Part shown: one piece after another, positions 33,962 through 45,393 of the stretch | How positions within the stretch are numbered: position 1 is the first letter of the stretch | Layout of the letters: each line of letters opens with the position of its first letter | Assembly (NCBI GenBank): GCA_951394045.1 | Contig: OX595985.1 | Location: 5,084,001 to 5,148,000, forward strand | Length of the DNA: 64,000 bases | DNA from: Nitzschia sp. DOCU1 | Lineage: Eukaryota; Bacillariophyta; Bacillariophyceae; Bacillariales; Bacillariaceae | Direction: 5' to 3' | Notes under the pieces: model-generated | Database searches by the model: none | Told to the model about the DNA's origin: nothing | The model's input: only the letters and a program-made list of their open reading frames with translations | Translations under genes and position numbers: made by a program

Positions 33962-34540
33962 GCTTTGCAATCGTTGCCGAGTGGAAAATGTGGCTTCTTT
34001 TTGCGAAGCTCCTCAGTGATTGCAGAGCGCTGCTTTGTAGGAATTGGTAGAAAGCCTACCAAAGCCTACCAAGCACAGTGGCTTGCATTGATGGCATTGG
34101 TGGCAAGTTAGCTGTAACATAGAAACTCTAGTGAAACACAGTTGCTTGCATTCAAAACTTCTATGGTAGCCATTCGTGAATCTTCAGAGCACGACATTGG
34201 ATGCAACGACTTTTTTGCGTTCGGTCGAGGTGTGGCATATCTAAAAGTCTTAGACACTAAATAATAGGTATATGCCTTGCATTCCCGAGTTCTGATTCGG
34301 CCGAATCGGTCGCTCGTGCTTTATTCAAGTTCCATCAAGGTCAGATATGCCCCCAAATGAGAGCGTTCCCGAATTCTGATTCGGCCGAATCGGTCGCTCG
34401 TGCTTCAGTCAAGGTTCCATCAAGGTTGGATATGCCCCTGAATGAGAGCATTTCCGCCCCGCTAGCGACTCCCACCCTCAACCATGGCACCCCCCCCCCC
34501 CCCCCTCGAATGGCAATGGCAGAAAAAATCAACCATGGTA

Positions 34541-35578
34541 TCATCCGAGGAGTCTCTATCCACTGCCAGCTATGACGATAGTATTGGCAACGCAGTGGTC
34601 TACACTGAGAGTGAGGTTCTAGTGAGAGGGCTATTGAAGGCTCGGTTCACTTTGCAACGAATCAAAAGGGCAAAGGCCAAGACAAACTGAGAGCGATTTG
34701 AGTGTCACTATGGAGTGACATGCACCATTGCTGTGCGGGTCTTCCATGACCTTCAGCAGACAGCTTTCGATGATGCAAGAGTCGATGGCAGCGAAATCAA
34801 CCTCGACCACTTTCTAATGGCGCTCTACTTCCTCAAGCTCTACCCGAAAGAGGCCCAAATCGAGGCGTTGTTCGATCTTTCCCCAAAGTGGGCCCGAATG
34901 AAGATCTGGCGTTATGCCAAAGCGATTCAAGCTCTCAAGCAAGAGAAGATTGTTTGGCCAGAGTTTGACGAGGACGAGATTTGGGTTGTCTCGGTGGATG
35001 GAATCCATTGCTGGATTCGGGAGCCAGAACATCCGACTTGGAGCAGAGACACGACCTTCTTCTCGCACAAGTACAACAAGGCAGGAATGGGGTACGAGCT
35101 TGGGATCCACTTGTGGGAATCAAAGCTCATCTGGATGAAGGGTCCCCACAAGGCGGGGAAGAATGATGCTGGTGTCTTCAAGCAAAACGTTGGTTTACGT
35201 GACAAGCTGTTGAGTGTTGGGAAGAAGGCCATTGGCGACCTGGGCTATCGAGGGCATCAGGATGTCATCAGTGTCCCAAACGTCCAGGATAGTCGTTCAG
35301 TCAAGCTCTTCAAGTCCCGGGCCTCAATGCGCCATGAGACTTTCAATGGCATTATCAAGGAATTCGGTTGCCTTGCTGGTCGCTTTCGGCATGACGCCGA
35401 CAAATTCAAAACCTGCTTTGAAGCAGTTTGCGTCCTAGCGCAGTACAAGTTGGAAATGGGTCGTCCGCTCTTCGACATTTTGATTGAAGCAGTGTTTAAT
35501 GATGAATCTGATAGCGTGGCAGATGATCCCCCCGACGATGACACGATTTATTCCGACGACAATGACGATACCAACTAA
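34541..35578 (+). pseudogene. Harbinger-type DDE transposase with one in-frame TGA
   Basis: Reads from ATG 34541 (MVSSEESLSTAS) to 35578 in one frame with a TGA at 34688-34690 (AKAKTN-stop-ERFECHYGV). After the stop the fold is typical of DDE_Tnp_4 nucleases: an N-terminal helical part, then VSVDGIHCW (first Asp, near 34999), AIGDLGYRG (second Asp, near 35232) and MRHETFNGIIKEF (Glu, near 35338), then FRHDADKFKTCFEAVCVLAQY and an acidic tail. It would cut and paste the element at its TIRs. A CGA-to-TGA change in a CpG explains the stop; readthrough cannot be excluded. A poly-C run precedes it at 34491-34506. Confidence 0.8.
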
Positions 35579-35630
35579 TATATAGATATAATTACTATTA
35601 CATTTGATAATACTATTAGAATTATCCTTA

Positions 35631-36365
35631 CTACGAAGCTTTGAACTGTTTGCCCTTTTCTTTGAGTGTGTGGCGCCACTTCTCAGTATCGATCTCTTGT
35701 TTGAGAAAAGCGCGAAAAGCATTCAAAGGGAAGTGCTCGTAGTACTCAGGTCTAGAGCCATAGAGGTCCCTCTTTCGCATCGTGATGTGTTTGTTTTCAA
35801 TAATGTCGTCCCAAATGAGGGCTTGTGCATCTGAGCCCTGCCATTGTTCATACCCCTTGTGGGAGAAGTGCGAAACTTCATGGAGGGCGGCGAAGCGATC
35901 GAATGCCTCTTTATCTGGTGCGACACGATCCATGTCGTTTCGGATCTCATCTTGAAGGGCTTTCAGACGTTGTTTGAACTTTTCGTGGTTCCACTTTGCA
36001 TATTCCGGGTGCGACAGGTAGACTTCTTCCCAATCCTGACCATTGTTGTTGCATGAGATTTCTCCGTTGCGAAGGCTCTCCTTGAGAAGTTTGTAGGCCT
36101 TCAACTTCTTCCAATTCGGAGGCTCTTTCCGACCCACTGGGGTTCTTTCCTTAAGAACAGCCATTCTCAACGTTTTCAGGCGGCCTGGAAGCTTTTTACG
36201 AGAGTACGATGGACAGTACGCCTGCCAAATCTCGTTATAAGAAATGGAGAGCAACTGCTTCTCATCGAGTGGGAGCTCGCCATTTCGAAAGGCTATTAGC
36301 AAGCGGAGCCGTTCCCCCGACTCGTTCCATGGAACAGTTGGGTGGTCGATGTCGGAAACTGGCAT
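35631..36365 (-). CDS. Second Harbinger ORF, probable DNA-binding partner
   Basis: 244 codons from ATG 36365 (MPVSDIDHPTVPW). Two related parts are visible: WNESGERLRLLIAFRNGELPLDEKQ...IWQAYCPSYSRKKLPGRLKTLR and LKAYKLLKESLRNGEISCNNN..WEEVYLSHPEYAKWNHEKFKQRLKALQ, each a W-rich, helix-rich unit recalling Myb/SANT-type repeats. PIF/Harbinger elements usually pair the nuclease with a Myb-like protein that binds the ends and brings it to the nucleus; that role is inferred from position and shape. It is convergent with the transposase, 52 bp apart, and intact. Confidence 0.6.
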   Translation of the reverse strand: MPVSDIDHPTVPWNESGERLRLLIAFRNGELPLDEKQLLSISYNEIWQAYCPSYSRKKLPGRLKTLRMAVLKERTPVGRKEPPNWKKLKAYKLLKESLRNGEISCNNNGQDWEEVYLSHPEYAKWNHEKFKQRLKALQDEIRNDMDRVAPDKEAFDRFAALHEVSHFSHKGYEQWQGSDAQALIWDDIIENKHITMRKRDLYGSRPEYYEHFPLNAFRAFLKQEIDTEKWRHTLKEKGKQFKAS

Positions 36366-36535
36366 GGTGTTGGTGCAACAATGATATAGAGAAGCTGTTG
36401 TTTAAGCCGCTTTGTCTACAATGATGTCGATCAAAAGAGGCAAGACAAAAGAATGCAAAAACGCATCGGGGAAAGAGAGGGAAGGAACCGCTCGAATTGA
36501 TGAGACTCGAGGTGCGCGCATCAAGCACGGGCTTA

Positions 36536-36668
36536 AAAAACCACTTTTCAAAAACCACCTTTCGAAAAAACCACCTTTTGCAAAACCACCTTTCGACAAA
36601 ACCACCTTTCGAAAAACCACCTTTCGAAAAAACCACCTTTTGCAAAACCACCTTTCGAAAAAACCACG
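36536..36668 (+). repeat. Right subterminal array (AAACCACCTTTYG)
   Basis: About nine copies of the unit found at 30345-30490, in the same direction, roughly 135 bp from the right terminus. Confidence 0.8.
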
Positions 36669-36819
36669 TTTCGGATCAGCCGTTGGCATGAAGTTCTGAA
36701 AGGAAATCTAATAGCAATATATCTCGTTAAATAACAGGCCTTGTTAAAAATTGCGAGGTCCCAATTTAAGGAGCACGATCGCACCTATGGCCTACATAGC
36801 GCAGTACCGGATAGTCCCG

Positions 36820-37153
36820 TACGCCTCCGAAGTCTGGAGCCCCGACCTCTCGTACCACCAGTACTGGAAAGACTGAGCATTGGTGCGCTGATTGTGACTT
36901 CAAGTCTGGTCGCTGGGGAAATCATTCGACTGACGAGCACGACGCGTTCGTTGAAAAGATGAAGAACCGTAACAACAAGTTTCGGGACAAGAAGGCCAAG
37001 AAGAAAGCTGCTGCTGCTGAGAGTGGGAGCACGACCGAACGTCAGACCCGCTTTCAAGTCCCCGAAGCCAATTCGGCGCCGACCACTACCAACTCCACCG
37101 CCTCGACTGCTACCCTCGCGATTTATCGCACTGGCACGTCGGTCCCTTTTTAA
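36820..37153 (+). pseudogene. Copia III gag, 3' part with zinc-finger-like box
   Basis: Continues the gag frame after the Harbinger-like element. It holds HWCADCDFKSGRWGNHSTDEH, a C-x2-C...H...H arrangement in the place of the nucleocapsid knuckle, then Lys-rich sequence (NKFRDKKAKKKAAA) and a Ser/Thr-rich tail. It ends at TAA (37151-37153) right after CCCTTTT. Confidence 0.75.
37144..37150 (+). promoter_or_regulatory. Putative -1 ribosomal frameshift heptamer
   Basis: C CCT TTT in the gag frame, followed at once by the TAA stop. It matches the X XXY YYZ rule. Slipping back one base reads CCC TTT TTA AAG and enters the pol frame, which stays open to 41973. A downstream structure was not tested. 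Confidence 0.6.
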
Positions 37154-40100
37154 AGGCGCCACCCCGGTGGGTAAGTCCCGACGCCGTCGTCCGCGTTCTG
37201 TTCCGGTTGATTGCTGCCATAGTAGTTCCGATGTTCGGACTATTGTGCCACGTCTTCCAATCCGTTGTCCGTCCTGGCTATCGCCGCTTGTTGGTTGATT
37301 GCCTGTCCCTTGCCTCTGGCGGTGGCATCCTCTGGATCCGCCTTGCCAGCTTGACCTGCTACCTTCTGTGCCGCCATACTGTCCGCCGCTGTTGGTTGAT
37401 TGTTTGGTGGTCGTATTGCTACGTGATCCTTGGGCTCTCCACGTTGTTCGAGAATCCCAAGAGGCGCCCGCCGCCTTGGCGCCATCGTACCTGTTATCCA
37501 CAAGTGTGGATGATTCTGTCCTGCGTGATGATAACGCCTTCCTGGTCGCATCTCATGCCCCTAGGAATTAACCCCATGACGAGAGCCGACCAACTCCCAA
37601 TCGGTCCGGTGCCTCCTCTGGGTCTATATTCGATCTTCAACGATCGTACCGCTGATTTCGACCTGTCCACGTGGGCTTCTGCGATGACCTACGGTGACGA
37701 TCCCTGCGACGAGTCGGTTGATTGTTGTTGTGCGGTTGATGTCTCCCAACTGTTCGACGCTACCTGCCTGTCTGTTCCCACGCTGATGGATTCTGTGCTA
37801 CGCTTCGAGATCCTTTCCGACTTCCCTGTTCCGTCCGAATTATCCGTCCCCGTTCCTGATCCGATTCCCGTTCCGTCTGCTCCATCGCCGCCCCCGTCAC
37901 CTGCTTCAGGGCGAGCCACCGCTGTTCCTGATCCTTGCTGTCGTCGGCCGGCTGATTGCTGTTCCATCGATTCCATGCTGTTCTGTCGATCCGAGTTGCA
38001 CATGCTCCGATCTTCCGAAGTCTCTACCGTCGTCATCCCGCACTCGATCCAAGCTTCCTTGCCTTCGTTCGACCCACAGTTCATCGCTGCCCTCCGATCG
38101 CAGCGTGACACTGACCCCGACTCGACCCTGGTTCCAATCATCATGGATACCGGCTGCTTGATTTCGGTCACCCCCTGCAAAGATGACTTCATTGGGGAGC
38201 CAATCTACAGTGATTGGGGATCCGTCCAGACGGCTGGAGGATTGACCCAAATCACAGCTCTTGGCGTTGTCGAGTGGACCGTGATGCTGGAAGATGGCAG
38301 TCGCTATCCTCTTCGCATCCCTGCCCACCTGGTCCCTGCCTGTCCACACCGTCTCCTGTCTCCTCAGGACTACTCCCGGTATCATCACTTGGGGGTAACC
38401 AAGGATCAATTTGGCGGGTGCGCCGCTGGCATGTGGATGCATCTGAAAGATGCTCCCGCCCGGCTCTCGTGTTCTATGGACCCCCGATCCGGCTTGCCTA
38501 TATTCTTGGCAACGCCGAACAAGACTTCCTCGTGTGGGTGTCACACTTGCACGACTTGCTTTGCCGACGGCACCTTTCAACCGACGGCTTTGAATGTGCT
38601 TGGTGATGCAAACTCGAATTTGACTCGCGCCCAGAAGGCGCTCCTCTTCGACCACCAACGTCTGGGCCATGTGCATATGGACCACCTCCAACGTCTGTAT
38701 ACGCCCTACGACATCGACGTGCCCACTGGAAGCCGCTCTGGTGCCGACCCGTGCCTCAAGCCAACCGTTCGACAAGTTTCGTCCTGCCCGCCTCCTATGT
38801 GTGTCGCCTGCCAGGCCGCTAAATCCCGTCGCCAGTCCACTACAGCCAAGACTGGTCGTGACGACCCTGCGCGCCGCCACATCATCAGTACTGATAAGTT
38901 GAGCCCCGGCCAGCTTGTGTCCGTTGACAACTACGAGTCTTCGGTACGCGGCCGCCTACCCAACACTCGAGGGCGAGAAGCCGACCACAAGCAATACGTC
39001 GGCGGGACTATCTTCTATGACCATGCGTCTAAGCGTATCAGCGTTTGCCACCAACCGGCGCTAAGCACGACTGACGCGATCCATTCGAAGATCAAGTTTG
39101 AGCAAGAATGCCGTCGCTACGGTGTTGAGGTACAACAGTACCATACTGATAACGGTGTCTTTACTTCTGAAAGATACCTACAAGACCTTGAAGACCATCG
39201 TCAGACCATCACTGTGTCCGGCGTTGGAGCCCATCATCAGAATCCCTACGCCGAACGGGCCATACAGACCGTTGTCTACATGGCTAGGGCAATGATGATT
39301 CATTGCAAGATCCACTGGCCTGATGAGTTCGACGTGAAACTCTGGCCCTTCGCTCTGGACTATGCTTGTTGGTTACACAACCACCTTCCAGACAAGTATA
39401 CCGGCATCTCCCCCGAAGAAATCTTCTCCGGTGCGCGCTTGAACTGTGTCTATCTCCGCCGCGCTCGTGTTTGGGGGTGCCCTGCTTTTGTGCTACACCC
39501 GAAACTACAAGACGGACGAAAGATTCCCAAGTGGGAGCCTCGTGCCCGTCTCGGACAGTTCTTGGGAGTGTCCGCCATGCACTCTAGCTCCGTCAAGTTG
39601 ATACGGAACGTTGAGACCGATCATGTCTCACCTCAGTTCCACGTGGTCTACGATGAAAAGTTCACTACTGTGGAATCTGATCAAGATCTAGATTTAACCC
39701 AGACATGGGTTGATCTGTTTACTACAGCCAGGGAACATGTCTTCGATGGCATCGATGACGAGGACTACCCTGTGTTTGAAGATGGGGACCCTGACTTTTT
39801 GGGTGACCCCGATCCTGACTTCGTGCCTCCAAATGAACGCCCGCGCCGACAACAACGTCCGCCGAATCCTGCTGGTCCGCCTCCTGCCGCCGTCGCCCCC
39901 CAAGGTGCGCCTCAACCTGTGCCACCTGTCGCTGCCGAGCAGGGCGAGCCTGTCCACGAGTTTGGTGAACAGGGCGAGCTCGAAGTCAATCCCGAATTTG
40001 ATGCATTTCCGGATGATTCCGACGACGATGATACGGTTGTCATTGAAATCGATGTACCGGACAATCCTGCTACCGTGGAAGCTCCCGTCGAAGAACCGCC

Positions 40101-41973
40101 GATCGCCAATAATCGTCCCGTCCGTGAACGTCGTCCTAATCCGCGTTTCATTGGCGACGACTGGATCAACATAACCAGTCGCTCTTTCATGGGCATCCGC
40201 CGGATCATTTCCCCTGCGGTCAAGTCCCTGATGGCAATTGATTGGTCTGCGTCTCCGACCGACACCATGGCAAGCGCCTTTGCTGCTATGGCTCGCAATT
40301 GTACCGACCCCAACTTCGGTGAATTGCTGTATGAACATCCGATGGCCCTCTCTGCTCGCGCCGCCGATGTTGACTCGCCGATGTTGCATGAGATCCTCCA
40401 CAAGACTGACGGCGATGAGCAAGAGGCCTGGTTCGATGCCATGGACTTGGAGCTCCGCCAACTTGCCGAAAAAGGCACCTACGAGATCGTCGACCGCTCT
40501 GTTGCCGGTCAGCACGAAATCGTTCCTTCCACTTGGGCTTTCAAGCGAAAGCGTAAGCCCGATGGAACTATTTCCCGACTGAAGGCCCGCTTCTGTGTCC
40601 GCGGTGATCGACAGTTCGAGACTGGCCACACAGCCAGTGAAACCGTCGCCCCCGTCGTTGACTGGGGGACACTTCGAATGTTATTCGCCCTGACTGTCCA
40701 ATTTGATCTGCACAGTCAACAGATCGGCTTCAAGAACGCGTTTGTTCAGTCGGTCTTACCTGAACCAGTCTATCTGGAACTGCCTCCCGGTCCCTATCGC
40801 AAGTTGCCTGAACTTCAAAACAAGATCCTGAAGATCAAGCGAAGCCTCTACGGAGACCGACGAAGCCCCAAACTTTGGTTTGACCACTGCCACGGAGTCC
40901 TAACCTCTCCAGGCTATGGTTTCAAATCGGACCCCACAATCGACCACTGTCTGTTCCTTCGACCGGACTGTGCGATCGTACTGTACGTCGATGACGCGAT
41001 CATCGTGGCAAAAGACAAGTCCACGGTTGACGCCGTGATCGACAAACTCCAAGCTGATGGCCTTGACCTGACTCGCGACGGAGATCTCGCCGCTTATCTT
41101 GGTGTCCAGATCACTCCACGCTCAAATGGTGAGATTCTCCTGACCCAAACCGGCCTGACCAATCGCATTGTGGAAGCCCTTGGTGTCACTACCTCCAAGG
41201 ATACTCCCGCACATGCTCATCTGGGAAGGTGTCCTGAATCTCCAAAAGGCTCAGGCACTTTCAACTACCGTTCCGTTGTTGGGATGCTGATGTATCTCGG
41301 CAACAACACTCGACCCGACTGTTCGTTCGCAATCCATCAATGCGCTCGATTCTGCAACGATCCCCGTGTTCCCCACGAAACAGCACTGAAACGGATCGGC
41401 CGATATCTCCTCAAGTCCAAGGATGTTGGCCTGCTTATTCGAAAGTCCGACCATTTCGCTGTGGATTGTTACGTCGATGCCTCCTTTGCTGGCGAATGGG
41501 GAATCACCGCCAAAGACGATCCTTCCTGTGTCAAATCACGCACTGGTTACGTCATCACTCTTGGCGACAATCCTGTCCTTTGGGCATCTCGGATGCAAAC
41601 TGAGGTTGCCCTGTCCACCATGGAAGCTGAATACATCGCATTGTTGACTTCTCTCCGTGCTTTGCTCCCTGCTCGTCGCGTCTACCTGTCCTACTGCACC
41701 ACTTTCGGAATCCCCCTTGACAACCGTTCGATTATCTTGATGGTCTGGGAAGACAATCAAGCTGCTCTCATCCTGGCCAACAATGATCCTCCGCGCTTGA
41801 CTCCTCGATCCAAGCATATTGCCGTCAAGTACCACTGGTTCCGATCCCATCTCAAGAAGGGTGAACTCGAAGTCCATCCTACCGAAAGCGCCAAGCAGAA
41901 AGCCGACATCTTCACCAAGCCGTTGAAGGAACCTGATCTCCTTCGCGCCCGGAAACTCCTCATGGGTTGTTGA
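37154..41973 (+). CDS. Copia III pol: protease, integrase, RT, RNase H
   Basis: About 1,600 codons in the -1 frame relative to gag. A Cys-rich N-terminal stretch (SVDCCCAVDVS) precedes a protease with IIMDTGCLISV near 38143. A GAG-pre-integrase zinc region (LGHVHMDHL...CVACQAAKSRR) and an integrase with SVDNYESS, YHTDNGVFTS and NPYAERAIQTV follow. RT has QQIGFKNAFVQ, SLYGDRRSPKLW and YVDDAIIVAK near 40985; note GDR where GLK or GLR is usual. RNase H has CYVDASFAGEW, STMEAEYIAL, WEDNQAALI and ADIFTKPL. The frame is intact, so loss of function would come from gag, not pol. Confidence 0.9.
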
Positions 41974-42008
41974 TTGTTGTCTTGCCCCTCGTCTGAGGGC
42001 GAGTATCA

Positions 42009-42244
42009 TGCCAAATCTAAGTCCGTTCAAACTTCGTGCCAAGCCAACGACTCTTCCCATATACGCCCCGCGCTCAATACACGCACACTCACCGAAAATA
42101 CTTACTGCCACCGAAATCCAATAAAGTGAAATAGCTCACAATTTGATTGACCGCCAATTTCGTTGTCACCCACGCCGTATTTTCGTCCATCGTCGGCCAT
42201 CTTTGGCCATGGCCGCCGATCCCTCTTTGCATTTGGCGTGAGAG
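42009..42244 (+). repeat. Copia III 3' LTR
   Basis: 236 bp, paired with 28115-28350. It abuts the truncated element Z gene at 42245; that gene's frame reads on for about 24 codons into the LTR. Confidence 0.85.
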
Positions 42245-44821
42245 TATGTTTCCTGTTCTGGAGGTGACCGATCATATCCCCGATAAAATAGAATGGAAGC
42301 CACGACTCTCCCAACCTTCTGTTCTGCAAAGATGGCTGTGACGAAATGGGAGGTCAGTAGATACCTCCCATTATGTTTGTGCACTTGAGTGATGATCTTC
42401 ATGATCATTGCTTTCAGTGACGTTCTCTTCAGATTCCTGTCTGCCTCGTGCTTCATCTGGTTGATGTACTTGACAGTATCGGCAAACCTCGGATGCGTCA
42501 GAAAGTTATCTTGGAGGTCGGTGAGAAGTTGAATCATCAAAAAATATATGACTACTCGATGGGGTGCAAGGTGACCGGGTGTTCCAATATTGGGATCTGT
42601 TCCTTGATAGAATCGCATAAAGCGATTTACATAGAGAACGTGAAGTGCTGCCAAGAAGGCTACGTCCACCATAATCTCCGGTTCAAAGATAAGGGAAACA
42701 ACGTTGGAGGCAACAGTGTGCTCCTTTGAGTTTGTTTGGGCTTCCTGGTGGATGGCTATTGCCATGTTCGTTATGAAGGTTATATTTCGTTGAACAAAAC
42801 ACGACAACTTTGGTATTGTCCACCACCGGGTGATAAGAGGTTCTTGTAGTGACTTGAGGAGTTCCGGTGGTAGCTTTTCAATGGGAGTATCGGGGTTCAA
42901 GGCTACCCACAAGCGCTTCACCAATTTCTTGCGTCGAAAAGAAACAACTTCGTACATGGCAAAAACGGTGTGCAGTAATTGCACTGCATTTCGGTTCTCC
43001 AAGCCACCAACCCCAATGTAGTGTTCCATTGGCAGCCTGATGGTCGATTGCACATCATGCAAACCACAGGATCCAAATTTGCCACGAACACAAAGTAAGT
43101 TTTGCCTTCGGAACTCATCGGCATTCGACTCTGGTGTCCCTGCTCCAGAGTCAAATGTGCCACCATGGACTAGTTGTATGCCATGGGCCTCTAATGACAT
43201 TTTGATTCCCTTGGTTATTCGGCTGGCATTTTTGCCCGTGTAAGCAGTATCCAGGAGGTAAGCCGAACCATCCGGCGACTGCGAAGTATCTGCCGGATCC
43301 CATATCGTGGCAAGTCTAACCTCTTGACCGTGGTTCCCCCCGTCCGATTGCACGAATACTGCCTTTCCAACTGCTTTGTCTCGAAAGAGCAATGCCTGCG
43401 TTACGGCTAGATCCGTCACCCAGCAATCAACCGTCCTTTTCTTGGGAGAACTGTTTGCGATATTAGCAACATTCATCCATGGAAAGTCGATGCCAGCCTT
43501 TCTGGATACCTCCCATACAAGAGAAATGTGCCCAATAGCCAACAAATGTTCGATGTGAGTACCAGCAAGGTATGGCCTTGCAGCAGCAAAACCAGCTACT
43601 AACATCTTCTCTTCTGCAGTGGGTTTGTTGCGCTTCCGGGTTAAAACTTTTTGAAATGAACTTAGCCAGCGATGCGACTTCATGGCTGTATTCAAGGTAC
43701 GTTTGAGAACGACATCATACAGTTCGGGAACGCCTCTCACAACATATTGAAATGTTGTTCCAACAGTGACGTCGCGCAAGATCTGTTTTGCATTTGATGT
43801 AGTTGTTGACCTGCTGGTGACGTCTGCTGTAGGTGGTGCCGTTGGTGGACATGACGATGCGACAATTGTTTGAGGGGCGTCGATGCGTTGCGCTGCTGCA
43901 AGCGCAGCCGACAGACTGGTACCTTGCGGTTCTTGTTTCTTCTTTGTTGGATAGACTTGTATATGCTCAACTGGAAAGGGGAGGCCATATTTGTCTGCCC
44001 AGGCGTCTTGAAGCATTTGAAATGCTTCTTTGAAGTCCTTCGGCGGTACGATTGTTCGTTGTTTCTTTTCCGATGGCGTAATCAAGACTTTTGGCTGTTG
44101 ATCTTGGTGGACTGAATTGGAGGTTATATATATTTCTTCAGACAAAGAAGTATCTTCAGGGCGGCTTCTTTGATCTACTGTCAACTGGGAGATTCGTTCG
44201 GAACGTCGCTTGAGTGCCCGCTGTCTGGGCTGCAAGGCTGAATTCCATATTTCTTGGAAGAACAGTCGAGAGGTCTCTAGAAGACATGTCTCGTAGTCTT
44301 TAGCTTTAGTGAACTTGTAGAAGTGAATAGGCTTCTGTTTTGTATCATTCTTGACTACTGCAATCTTTTTGGTAGCGTGCAGCATGGCAATACCGCTCAT
44401 CGTACCATCACTGTCAAGAATAGTTTGGCGTTCAACAACACCTCCCGGTAAAGCTCTTGAGAGGGCAATGTTAAATTTGCGAGCATCAAATAATTTGTAC
44501 TCTTCATCATAGTCTCAAAGTGCTTGAACAAATGCCTCATCTGGAGCCCATTGGTCAAGAGAGACAATGCCGCCATCATTTTTTGCGATCTCGGCGACGT
44601 CAGCCAGCACTTTGGATGGTGATACCATCGGCAATACTTTTTTTCCTACTGACCTTTTTTGCAGGAATGTTGTCAATAGTGTTTTGAAGCTATCTTCAAA
44701 AAAGGTCAGTAGGCCAAGCCTTTTTGATGATGCAATGCCGACATTCATTGCCTCGCTTGAGTGTTGCAATGATCTTCTCATTTCGATCCCGCGCGATCCT
44801 TGGCGGCATTTTCAGATTTGA
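42166..44821 (-). pseudogene. Element Z transposase-like gene, copy B
   Basis: Almost identical to copy A. From ATG 44400 it is open for 744 codons to 42166, the last ~26 codons being copia LTR. Unlike copy A there is no stop at the MRFYQG site. Two lesions remain: the TGA shared with copy A (at about 44516, before DYDEEYKLF) and a one-base T insertion near 44698 (six T against five), which shifts the N-terminal part. Key motifs are the same as in copy A: SDGGNHG, TFDSGAGTPES, CGLHDVQ, TRWW. A two-residue difference (LLDT against QYLLDT) lies near 43250. Confidence 0.6.
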
Positions 44822-44963
44822 TCGCATGATGGACCGGACGACGGGAGTGCAATTTTTGCAAGTCGAAGAAGTCAATATTTTTGGCTAAATAAATTTTAAA
44901 TATTTATATGACCACGTATTTAAAGAAATGTTAGGATGGCGATATGGTTAGTGCCGACCATAG
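42245..44963 (-). mobile_element. Element Z, copy B (5' part, inverted)
   Basis: The reverse complement of 7121-9844. Its TIR (GGTTAGTGCCGACCATAG) ends at 44963. The 3' part is missing, cut at the same base by the same copia LTR as in copy A. Confidence 0.8.
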
Positions 44964-45263
44964 AGTCGGGGGGAGTCGGGGAGAATTGGCGTTTCCCGCC
45001 AATTCCCCCCGATTCCCGCCGATTCCCCCCGCCATGTCGCCAGGGAGGCTTTCATCTTTAAGGGGTGATCTGGCGATTCGTTGAATGACCGACGTGCTCG
45101 TTGAATTCAAAAGGCATATATTAAATTGATTATTTCCTTTAAGTAAATGATGTCGTTACACATTCAAACTGACCAACCAAAACTGTTCCTGTATCCGTTG
45201 CGGTCCTCGAAAATTCGTCTTGCGCGCCTGCATGCCCCCTTTCCCCTTTTTCGTTGGTGTCCC
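44964..45263 (-). repeat. G repeat, copy B
   Basis: Inverted relative to copy A, ending at gggacaccaacg (reverse strand, 45263). It contains TTTCCCGCCAA at 44992-45002. It has lost about 60 bp present in copies A and D. Confidence 0.6.
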
Positions 45264-45393
45264 AGGCCATCGATCGCACTCACGTCACCACATCGCCACG
45301 TCGACACCTTTGGGGTCATTCCTCCGGAGACACGGACCACATATCGAGACTTACCTTTTTCCCAGCATGCCCCGCTGCCGGTTTCCAAGTTTT

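Larger units (their letters stand above)
30201..36816. mobile_element. PIF/Harbinger-like DNA transposon with extra genes
   Basis: 6,616 bp. Termini are GACTATCCGGTA (30201-30212) and its inverse TACCGGATAGTC (36805-36816). It is flanked by CCG on both sides (30198-30200 and 36817-36819), the 3-bp duplication expected of PIF/Harbinger. Removing it with one CCG restores the copia III gag frame exactly. It carries a DDE transposase (plus), a second ORF next to it (minus) and two further minus-strand genes. Each end has a direct array of a short repeat. Confidence 0.85.
28115..42244 (+). mobile_element. Copia III LTR retrotransposon (holds a Harbinger-like element)
   Basis: A plus-strand Ty1/copia element of about 7.5 kb of its own sequence. 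LTRs are 28115-28350 and 42009-42244. The leader is about 780 bp; gag is at 29131-37153, split; pol is at 37144-41973. The purine-rich sequence gaggg..gagtatca precedes the 3' LTR. No matching target duplication is seen: the left flank is G repeat and the right flank is the truncated element Z gene, so the element or its flanks have been rearranged. Confidence 0.85.

Noticed and set aside
36785..37501. A 238-codon Gly/Arg/Ser-rich minus-strand ORF
   Set aside because: Antisense of the copia III gag-pol junction, with low-complexity composition and spanning the Harbinger insertion boundary.
39694..40629. A 311-codon minus-strand ORF
   Set aside because: Antisense of copia III pol between integrase and RT; no independent support.
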